From positions 1 to 61,492 of the forward strand of contig DAOUFG010000067.1 of assembly GCA_034430115.1 (NCBI GenBank): a DNA stretch of 61,492 nucleotides, given 5' to 3'. A model generated the notes under the pieces. It searched no databases and was not told the DNA's origin. It worked only from the letters and a program-made list of their open reading frames with translations. The position numbers and the translations under genes were made by a program. Positions 44,124-51,600 of this stretch are shown piece after piece. Source of the DNA: CAIXPS01 sp034430115. GTDB lineage: Bacteria; Chloroflexota; Anaerolineae; J036; Brachytrichaceae. The stretch's first letter is position 1, and each line of letters begins with the position of its first letter.

Positions 44124-45374
44124 ATGGCAGAACCAAGAATAGTCACCGCGATAGATGTTGGCAGCTCGAAGGTCGTCGCGTTGGTCGCCGAAGCCGCTGA
44201 GACCAGCAACGGCACGGGCGAGTTCAACGTGATTGGCGTGGGGATTGTGCCGGCACGTGGCGTGAAACGCGGACAAATCATCAATGTCAACGAAGCGACG
44301 GCGGCCATCCGCGAGGCAGTGGATGGCGCTGAACGATCATCGGGCACCAAAATCACGTCGGCGCTTGTCAGCATCTCGGGCAACCATATTGCGACGCAGA
44401 ACAGCCAGGGCGCGGTGGCGATCGGGCGCGGTGACCAGGGGGTGGGGCAGGAAGATATCGACCACGCAATTGAAGCGGCCCAGGCCATCTCGGTGCCGAA
44501 TAACCGTGAAATCATCCACGTGATCGCCCGGCATTTTCGGGTGGATGAACAGGAAGGTGTACGTAACCCTTTGGGCATGTTGGGGTTTCGCCTGGAGGTA
44601 CAGGCCCATATTGTGACCGGTGCCACGACGGCGATTCAGAACTTATTGAAATGTGCCAGCCTGGCACAGATAGATGTGCCGGAACTGGTGCTGGCGCCGC
44701 TTGCCTCGGCGGAGGCGGTGCTCACGCCTACCGAGCGCGAAATGGGCGTGATCCTGGTGGACGTCGGCAGCGGCACGAGCGACGTCGCCATCTTTATCGA
44801 CGGCGCTGTGTGGCATGCTGGGGTGATTGAGGTGGGCGGCGGCCATTTTACGAGCGACCTGGCGATGGTTTTACGTCTTCCTTTGGAGACTGCCGAGCAG
44901 ATCAAGATTTCACATGGGCACGCCTACCCGCCGGAAATGCCGACGGAGCAGCCTTTCATCGTCACCGGCTTTGGTGATGAGCAACGCATCACGGTGCAGC
45001 GGCGCGACATCGCGATGATCTTGCAGGCGCGTGCCGAAGAATTGTTCGGCCTGGTGATGCAAGAAGTGAAGCGTAGCGGTTATGACGGATTGCTGACCGC
45101 CGGGCTGGTGGTCACCGGCGGCGGTGCATTACTACCTGGCATGCGCGAGGTAGCGCGTGAGGCTACAGGGTTGCCGGTCCGGATAGCCCAACCCAAAAAT
45201 CTGCAAGGTCTGGTGGATAACATTCGTTCGCCTGCCTATTCCACTGCCGTGGGGCTATTGCGCTGGGGAATGAATGAAATTACGGCGCGGCCGAATCGCC
45301 GGCGCAAGCCGGGAATTAACCTGGGTAATTTCAGCCTGGGCGGCCTCATCAGGTTATTGCTGCCGAAGCAATAA
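44124..45374 (+). CDS. ftsA: cell division protein FtsA
   Basis: A 416-residue actin-fold ATPase that tethers FtsZ to the membrane. Phosphate-binding ends are visible as TAIDVGSSKVVALV and VDVGSGTSDVAIF, and the adenosine site as LVVTGGGALLPGM. SHUT-domain motifs such as RGVKRGQIINV and SGNHIATQNSQG are in place. The C-terminus ends in a short amphipathic helix, GNFSLGGLIRLLLPKQ, as expected for membrane anchoring. Confidence 0.95.
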   Translation: MAEPRIVTAIDVGSSKVVALVAEAAETSNGTGEFNVIGVGIVPARGVKRGQIINVNEATAAIREAVDGAERSSGTKITSALVSISGNHIATQNSQGAVAIGRGDQGVGQEDIDHAIEAAQAISVPNNREIIHVIARHFRVDEQEGVRNPLGMLGFRLEVQAHIVTGATTAIQNLLKCASLAQIDVPELVLAPLASAEAVLTPTEREMGVILVDVGSGTSDVAIFIDGAVWHAGVIEVGGGHFTSDLAMVLRLPLETAEQIKISHGHAYPPEMPTEQPFIVTGFGDEQRITVQRRDIAMILQARAEELFGLVMQEVKRSGYDGLLTAGLVVTGGGALLPGMREVAREATGLPVRIAQPKNLQGLVDNIRSPAYSTAVGLLRWGMNEITARPNRRRKPGINLGNFSLGGLIRLLLPKQ

Positions 45375-45389
45375 ACGATCAAGGAGGTG

Positions 45390-45470
45390 ATGCACTCTAC
45401 GGGTTATTTGAAATATAGAGCGGTAGCGAAGATATCACTGTATATTGCACTGCTTCACACGTTCGCTTAA
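45390..45470 (+). CDS. possible 26-residue ORF overlapping a perfect Shine-Dalgarno
   Basis: Seven bases after the ftsA stop lies AAGGAGGTGA, a perfect complement to the usual 16S rRNA 3' end. The only nearby start is ATG 45390, whose first base is the last base of that word, opening 26 codons up to TAA at 45468-45470. The spacing of 2-3 nt is too short for efficient initiation. The peptide has a mildly hydrophobic second half. It may be a real small protein or a ribosome-binding site without a gene. Confidence 0.2.
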   Translation: MHSTGYLKYRAVAKISLYIALLHTFA

Positions 45471-45496
45471 AGTGTCGAAATAGGTGGGTTGACGGC

Positions 45497-45524
45497 TTGA
45501 CTTTAAGAATAGTTTCATTAAAAT
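45497..45524 (+). promoter_or_regulatory. promoter of ftsZ
   Basis: TTGACT (45497-45502), a 16-bp spacer, then TAAAAT (45519-45524), in an AT-rich stretch. The predicted start near 45531 gives a leader of about 50 nt. ftsZ can thus be transcribed apart from the dcw operon. Confidence 0.65.
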
Positions 45525-45581
45525 TTAAGAAACATTCTAAGTACGGCCCAGTGATGGATTATATTGAGGAAAGGGGCACAT

Positions 45582-46718
45582 ATGGATAGTTATCTTGATA
45601 CACAGTCGCAAGCAGAATCTCCAGCGCAGATTAAAGTGATTGGTGTTGGAGGGGGTGGTCAGAACGCGGTCAATCGCATGATTGCCGAAGGGCTGGCCGG
45701 GGTGGAATTTATTACCGTCAATACCGATCAGCAGGCATTGATGATGAGCAGCGCGCCGATGCGCGTGCGCATTGGAGACAAGGTGACGCGCGGGCTGGGT
45801 GCCGGCGGTAACCCGGAGCTGGGCGAGAAGGCGGCGGAAGAATCGTCGGATGAGTTGTACAACATCATCAAAGGCGCCGACATGGTCTTCATCACCTGCG
45901 GAATGGGTGGTGGCACTGGCACGGGTGCGTCTCCCGTCGTCGCTCGGATCGCCAAAGATTTGGGCGCTTTGACGATTGGCGTCGTGACGAAACCCTTCTC
46001 TTTCGAAGGAACACCGCGCATGCGCTCCGCCGAGGCAGGCATCGAGAAATTGAAAGAGCACGTGGACACGCTGATCGTCATTCCGAACGACCGTTTGCTG
46101 GACATCGTGGACAAACGCGCCACCTTGCAACAATCGTTCCGCACCGCCGACGACGTGTTGCGCCAGGGCATCCAGGGCATCAGCGAAGTGATTACGGTTC
46201 CCGGCTTGATCAACCTGGACTTTGCCGACGTGCGCACGATTATGTCGGAAGGTGGCGCGGCGTTGATGGCAGTCGGCACGGCCAATGGCGAAGGGCGTTC
46301 CCGCACCGCCGCCGAGCAGGCCATCACATCCAGCTTGCTGGACGTCACGATCGATGGCGCGCGCGGCATCCTGTTCAACATTACCGGCGGGCCGGATATG
46401 AGCCTGCACGAGGTGAATGAAGCTGCGACGCTCATCAAGTCGGCGGCGCATCCCGATTGCAACGTGATCTTCGGCGCGGTTGTCGATGAGTCGATGAAGG
46501 ACCAAATTCGCATTACGGTGGTCGCGACCGGCTTCGACCAGACGCCCGGCCTGACGCATCGTGTGGTACGCCCACAGACGACCACGACGAGCCGGACGAT
46601 TGGGAAGCCCGCTACGCAAACGTCTACATCGGAGGAATCGGTGACGATTCCGGCGAAGCAGACGCCCATCGACCCAAATAACCTGGAGCTACCGTCGTTC
46701 TTGCGCCGGCCTCGTTAG
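45582..46718 (+). CDS. ftsZ: cell division GTPase FtsZ
   Basis: 378 residues from ATG 45582, preceded by AGGAAAGGGG. FtsZ assembles the division ring. The GTP-binding parts are IGVGGGGQNAVNRM, FITVNTD, and the tubulin signature GGGTGTGASP; the T7 loop NLDFADVRT supplies the catalytic Asp. A linker of about 45 Thr-rich residues leads to the conserved C-terminal peptide LELPSFLRR that binds FtsA. The length is typical. A 200-bp gap with its own promoter separates it from ftsA. Confidence 0.97.
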   Translation: MDSYLDTQSQAESPAQIKVIGVGGGGQNAVNRMIAEGLAGVEFITVNTDQQALMMSSAPMRVRIGDKVTRGLGAGGNPELGEKAAEESSDELYNIIKGADMVFITCGMGGGTGTGASPVVARIAKDLGALTIGVVTKPFSFEGTPRMRSAEAGIEKLKEHVDTLIVIPNDRLLDIVDKRATLQQSFRTADDVLRQGIQGISEVITVPGLINLDFADVRTIMSEGGAALMAVGTANGEGRSRTAAEQAITSSLLDVTIDGARGILFNITGGPDMSLHEVNEAATLIKSAAHPDCNVIFGAVVDESMKDQIRITVVATGFDQTPGLTHRVVRPQTTTTSRTIGKPATQTSTSEESVTIPAKQTPIDPNNLELPSFLRRPR

Positions 46719-46743
46719 CATCGCAGCCCCTTCCTGAATAGTG

Positions 46744-46778
46744 GCGGATAGAGGCGCACACGGCACGCCTCTATCCGC
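46744..46778. terminator. strong hairpin after ftsZ
   Basis: GCGGATAGAGGCG (46744-46756) pairs perfectly with CGCCTCTATCCGC (46766-46778). No T tract follows, so it may work as an mRNA 3' end rather than a simple intrinsic terminator. Confidence 0.6.
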
Positions 46779-46787
46779 TGACGTTCT

Positions 46788-46817
46788 GGCAGGCAAGCTC
46801 TTTTGGCCTGCCCTTTC
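46788..46817. terminator. second hairpin after ftsZ
   Basis: GGCAGGC (46788-46794) pairs with GCCTGCC (46806-46812), followed by CTTTC. It stands between the convergent ftsZ and phosphotransferase genes. Confidence 0.45.
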
Positions 46818-46888
46818 AAAGGCTGTGCCTCAGAAATTCACCCTCTGCGATTTGCCCATCCAAGTGTCATTCCCTTTTGCCGCTTTTC

Positions 46889-47797
46889 TTAGCGGGCCAG
46901 TCGATTGAATGCCTGGGTGATGAACAGGTGGTGCCTGGCGCGCATCTTCCTTTCCGTGGCTTCGTCAAGGGCCCATTGCGAAAGCTGTGACGCCGGGCGC
47001 AGGGCGGCGTACAAATCCCAATAGGGCAGGTGCGTGAGGTCAACCGGCCTCAAGCTGCAATAGTGGTCGGTGAAGCGCAACATCGCATCAAGCCCATAGG
47101 CCCACAATATTTCCAGTCGCGCGTTACCCAGGTCGGCCAGCGGGTCTCCTATGGCGGCATCCTCCCAATCGATCACACCGGCGAGTTTCCCATCTTGCCA
47201 GAGCGTGTTGCCGGGCCAGTAATCTCCATGCAATAAAGTGGGCGGGTTCAGCGGCGCCATCGGCCAGGCTGCTTCCAGGACCGCTCGAATATGGCCCTCG
47301 TCGAGCGAGTGATCGAGTACGGCGGGTCGCTGTTTTAATTTTCGCGCGCATCTCTCCTCTTGTCTGGGCAGAAAGGAAAGCTCCCACTTCGCGCAATCCA
47401 GGTTGTGAATCCGGGCAAGCTGGGTAGCCAGTTGTGAAGTCACGTTATTTAGAGATGCGGACGTGCCCGCCGGCTCGCCTTCTATATAGCCCACCACGAT
47501 GTAGGGCTTGGGGAAAATCTCACTGGACTGATCGAGCAGATGTGGTGCCGGTGCCGCCAACCCGGCGGAATGTAGTATCTGTAACAGCCTGAACTCATCC
47601 GCTGCGACATGTGGGTTTTGCTGCACGTCCGCATCACCATGTTGGCGCAGCACCACTTTGAGCTGCCCCGCTTCGAGGTCTTGAATCTCCAGCGCTGTCA
47701 CTTGGGCCGAGACGCCGCCCTTCAATTCCCATGCGCGCAAGAGCTTGCCCGCCGGATAGATTTTCTGTACCACTCGTTCCAATTGCTGATTTGTCAT
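46889..47797 (-). CDS. aminoglycoside phosphotransferase-family protein
   Basis: About 302 residues from ATG 47797; ATG 47818 is possible and neither has a good ribosome site. The C-terminal half has the kinase-like LLHGDYWPGNTLW (catalytic loop with the Asp base) and GVIDWEDAAIGDPLADLGN (metal-binding Asp). The N-terminal lobe has KVVLRQHG in place of a typical lysine motif. The family phosphorylates small molecules including choline, homoserine, methylthioribose and antibiotics; the substrate here is not evident. It is transcribed alone. Confidence 0.82.
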   Translation of the reverse strand: MTNQQLERVVQKIYPAGKLLRAWELKGGVSAQVTALEIQDLEAGQLKVVLRQHGDADVQQNPHVAADEFRLLQILHSAGLAAPAPHLLDQSSEIFPKPYIVVGYIEGEPAGTSASLNNVTSQLATQLARIHNLDCAKWELSFLPRQEERCARKLKQRPAVLDHSLDEGHIRAVLEAAWPMAPLNPPTLLHGDYWPGNTLWQDGKLAGVIDWEDAAIGDPLADLGNARLEILWAYGLDAMLRFTDHYCSLRPVDLTHLPYWDLYAALRPASQLSQWALDEATERKMRARHHLFITQAFNRLAR

Positions 47798-47973
47798 AGG
47801 GCCATGTCCCGTCGTCATCGCGTAACGCTTTCTTCTTCAGTAAACAAGAGATGAGTGAACGTGCATTTGTGTGGTTTCAGCTTAAGGTACATTGAACGGC
47901 TGCACCAATATCGTGTTTCGCACTTTAACAAGATGGCGCGTTATTTTTAAGGCTTTTTTAAGGCCCGTACTCA

Positions 47974-48002
47974 TTGACAGCCATCCTTGCCCACACTACA
48001 AT
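47974..48002 (+). promoter_or_regulatory. sigma-70 promoter of nrdR
   Basis: Perfect -35 TTGACA (47974-47979), a 17-bp spacer, -10 TACAAT (47997-48002). The predicted start is near 48009, followed directly by candidate NrdR boxes. Confidence 0.8.
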
Positions 48003-48014
48003 CTAGCTCTCAGT

Positions 48015-48060
48015 GGCCTATATGTGGGTGCTGTAATTAAATTAGTGCTATATATAGCCA
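48015..48060 (+). promoter_or_regulatory. candidate pair of NrdR boxes
   Basis: GGCCTATATGTGGGTG (48015-48030) and GTGCTATATATAGCCA (48045-48060) resemble the known NrdR box (ACACWATATWTWGTGT-like), the second with a perfect CTATATATAG core. Their centres are 30 bp apart, close to the three-turn spacing typical of NrdR sites. They lie just after the transcription start, suited to repression. Confidence 0.6.
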
Positions 48061-48093
48061 TTCAATGGGGGTTCCCTGTCGGGATTTGTCATA

Positions 48094-48546
48094 ATGAAAT
48101 GTCCAGCCTGCGGTTCTGAAAGCACTCATGTGGTTGACACAGCGCGTGAACCGACCGGCAACATTCGCCGTCGCCGCGAGTGTAAGGCGTGCGGTAAACG
48201 CTTTAGCACGATGGAACGTGTCGTGGACACGTTGCCACTCGTCGTGAAAAGCGGTGACCGGCGCGAGGCGTTTAACCGCGACAAGATTCTAACAGGGATT
48301 CGCACAGCCTGTGCCAAACGGCCCGTCTCGGCCGAGGATATCGACCGGCTGGTCGATCAAATCGAGGCGCAGGTTCAAGCAACCAATAAATCCGAGGTGT
48401 CGGCGCGAGAGATTGGGGATCTGGTCCTGAATGGCTTGCGCGGCCTGGATGAAGTTGCTTACATCCGCTACGCAACGGTATATCTACATCTCAAAGACCT
48501 GGAGAGCGTTAAGCTCGAAATAGAAAAGCTGCTCGCAGAACGATGA
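48094..48546 (+). CDS. nrdR: transcriptional repressor NrdR
   Basis: 150 residues, the family standard. An N-terminal zinc ribbon has CPAC at 3-6 and CKAC at 31-34 with RRRECKACGKRFST. An ATP-cone follows from VVKSGDRREAFNRDKIL to the C-terminus. NrdR senses ATP/dATP and represses ribonucleotide reductase genes through paired NrdR boxes. Candidate boxes lie 34-79 bp before the ATG, indicating autoregulation. The reductase gene nrdJ follows after 93 bp and is probably in the same transcript. Confidence 0.96.
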   Translation: MKCPACGSESTHVVDTAREPTGNIRRRRECKACGKRFSTMERVVDTLPLVVKSGDRREAFNRDKILTGIRTACAKRPVSAEDIDRLVDQIEAQVQATNKSEVSAREIGDLVLNGLRGLDEVAYIRYATVYLHLKDLESVKLEIEKLLAER

Positions 48547-48639
48547 ACCATCTGTTGTTGCAGGGGTGAAAGCTCTGCATGGGTGGCTTGTCATATTGCA
48601 CGCTTGTGCATAGGCAAGCCAGGTTGTTGGAAGGAGTTT

Positions 48640-51600
48640 ATGAAAGTTTCGCGAAGATTTACTCAGGCGAACAAAGGTCCATACGAGTCCATCGAGTTTG
48701 CAAAACGTAGTTCGGTCATCCGTAACCCGGACGGGTCAACCGTGTTCGAGATGCGCGATATCGACGTGCCTGCGCAATGGTCGCAGGTCGCCGTGGATAT
48801 TTTGGCGCAGAAGTATTTCCGCAAGGCCGGTGTGCCCGAGCAGACCAGGCGTGTCGCGGAAGAGGGTATTCCCGGATGGATGCAGCGGAATACCTATGTG
48901 GAAGGAACAAAATTCACCGGCGAACGAGACTCGCGCCAGGTGTTCCATCGCCTGGCGGGTTGTTGGACCTATTGGGGCTTAAAGTATAAGTACTTCGACA
49001 GCGAAGAAGATGCGCGCGCATTTTATGACGAGATTTGCTATATGCTGGCGCGCCAGATGGCTGCGCCGAATTCGCCGCAGTGGTTTAACACCGGGCTGAA
49101 CTGGGCATATGGCATCACCGGCCCTTCGCAGGGGCATTACTTCATTGATCCCGTTTCGCATGAAATGACGCGTGCCTCCGATGCCTATACGCATCCAACC
49201 CCGCATGCCTGTTTTATTCAGTCCATCACCGACGACCTGGTGAACGAGGGCGGCATCATGGACCTGTGGGTGCGCGAGGCGCGCATCTTCAAGTATGGCA
49301 GCGGCACGGGCAGCAACTTCTCGAACATTCGCGGCGAAGGCGAGCCGCTCAGCGGGGGCGGCAAGTCTTCCGGCCTGATGTCGTTCCTGAAGATCGGTGA
49401 CAGGGCCGCCGGGGCGATCAAATCGGGTGGCACCACGCGCCGCGCGGCTAAGATGGTGATCCTCGACATGGATCACCCTGACATCGAGCGCTTCATCGAT
49501 TGGAAGGTGGTCGAAGAGCAAAAGGTGGCCGCCATCGTGGCCGGGTCGAAAGCGAACAATAAATACCTGAACATGGTGATGCGCGCCTGCCACAGCTCCA
49601 CGGACCCGGCGGTGAAATATGACCGCAAACGCAATAAAGCCCTGGCGCAGGCCATCAGCGCGGCGCGCAACGCCTACATCCCAAACAACTACATCGAGCG
49701 GGTGATCCAACTGGCGGAGCAGGGTTATACGAGCGTAGAGTTCCCCGAATACGACACGGATTGGAACTCTGAGGCGTATACCACTGTATCTGGGCAGAAC
49801 TCCAACAACTCGGTGCGCGTCACGAACGGGTTTATGCAGGCTGTGTTGAATGGCGACGATTGGAACCTCTATTGGCGCACCGAAAAGGAGAAGGCCCGCA
49901 AGGCCAATCGCCAGCCCAAACCCAGCAAGACGCTAAACGCGCGCGACCTGATGAAGCAGATTTCGTATGCCGCCTGGTCCAGCGCGGACCCCGGCATGCA
50001 GTTCCACACCACCATCAATGAGTGGCACACCTGCCCGGCGGACGGCCCGATCAATGCCTCTAACCCGTGCGTGACCGGCGACACGCTGATTGCGACCGCA
50101 GATGGACTGATGCGTATCGATGCGCTGTTGGACCGTGAGACGCGCATCCTCGGCGCAGATGGCCGCCTGCACAACGTTCAACCCGCCTTCAGCACGGGCA
50201 TCAAGCCGGTTTACCGGTTGCGCACTCACGCAGGATATGAGCTGAAGTTGACGGGTGATCACCGCGTGTTTACCGCGAATCGTGGCGATGTGCCGGCGTG
50301 TGAGTTGACGAAAGATGATCGGGTGGTGCTTTCTCGCCCGCTGCTGGGGGCTGTGACCCTGGATGAGAGGTTGGCCGAGTTCATCGGGTTGTTGGTGGGC
50401 GATGGTTGCTTGATGGGAGAGCAGGAAGTCGCCCTGGTGACGTTGGCGCCGGAGGAGTTGGCCGTGGCCGAACGGATGGAAGCAGGGCTGAGCGAATATA
50501 AGACGGCCCATGCTCTGGATGGCCGCCAGATGCGCCATACGGGTGTGCATCAGCCGCAAGCGACCTTGCGCATCGGAACGGCAGCCCGTTGTGTGGTGGA
50601 CGAGGCCAAACGTTACGCCGTGTTGAATGAGGGCAGCGAACACAAGCGCTTCACAGACGCCGTCTATACGCTGGATCGAGATGCGCTGGCCGCAGTTTTG
50701 CGCGGCCTGTTCACCGCCGATGGCACAGTGGCGAACTACGGCGATAAGTCGCAGTACGTGTCGCTGGATAGCACTTCCTTGAAGTTGCTTCAGCAGGTCC
50801 AGACATTGTTGCTAGCATTTGGCATCAAATCGAAGCTCTATCGCGACCGTCGCGTGGCCGATCAACAGGTGGCGCTTTTGCCGGATGGCAATGATGGCGT
50901 TCGCGAGTACCCGGTTTTGCAGTTGCACAGCTTGCGCATCAGCCGCACCTCGCGCGTCGCATTTGAACAGGCAATCGGCTTTGTGAGTGGCAGCGCCAAG
51001 TCGCAGCAGTTGAGTGCGCTGAACCGGGCGGTGGGAACCTGTAGTGATCGATTAGAGGATCGCGTCGTCAGTTTGGAGTATCTGGGTGAGTTGCCGGTGT
51101 ATGACCTGACTGAGCCGGAGACGCAACACTTTGTCGCGAATGGCCTGGTGGTTCACAATTGTTCGGAATATAACTTCCTGGACGATACCGCCTGCAACCT
51201 GGCAAGCTTGAATCTGCTGACCTTCTATGACGAAGCGACGGGCAAGTTCGATATTGCGGCCTACCGGCATGCCGCGCGCCTGTGGACAATCGTGCTGGAA
51301 ATCAGCGTGTTGATGGCCCAGTTCCCCAGCCAAAATATCGCCCGGCTGTCGTATGAGTTCCGCACGCTGGGCCTGGGCTACGCGAACCTGGGCACATTGC
51401 TGATGGTGCAGGGCATTCCCTACGACTCGCCTGAGGGCCGCGCTATTAGTGGCGCGCTGACGGCGATCATGCATTGTTCGGCTTATGCCACCTCGGCCGA
51501 GTTGGCGCGTGAGCTTGGGCCGTTCCCAGGCTATGAGCGTAACAAGGCATCCATGTTGCGCGTGATTCGTAACCACCACCGCGCGGCATACAACGTGCCT

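Noticed and set aside
48547..48639. Possible riboswitch (B12) before the B12-dependent nrdJ
   Set aside because: The 93-bp gap has a nested hairpin (GGCTTG...CAAGCC) but is far too short for a cobalamin riboswitch and no B12-box-like sequence is seen.
50068..51159. The nrdJ insertion as two separate genes or a frameshifted mobile element
   Set aside because: The insertion is in frame, has intact intein end motifs (Cys1, HN, Cys+1) and leaves a complete NrdJ motif when removed, so it is an intein.
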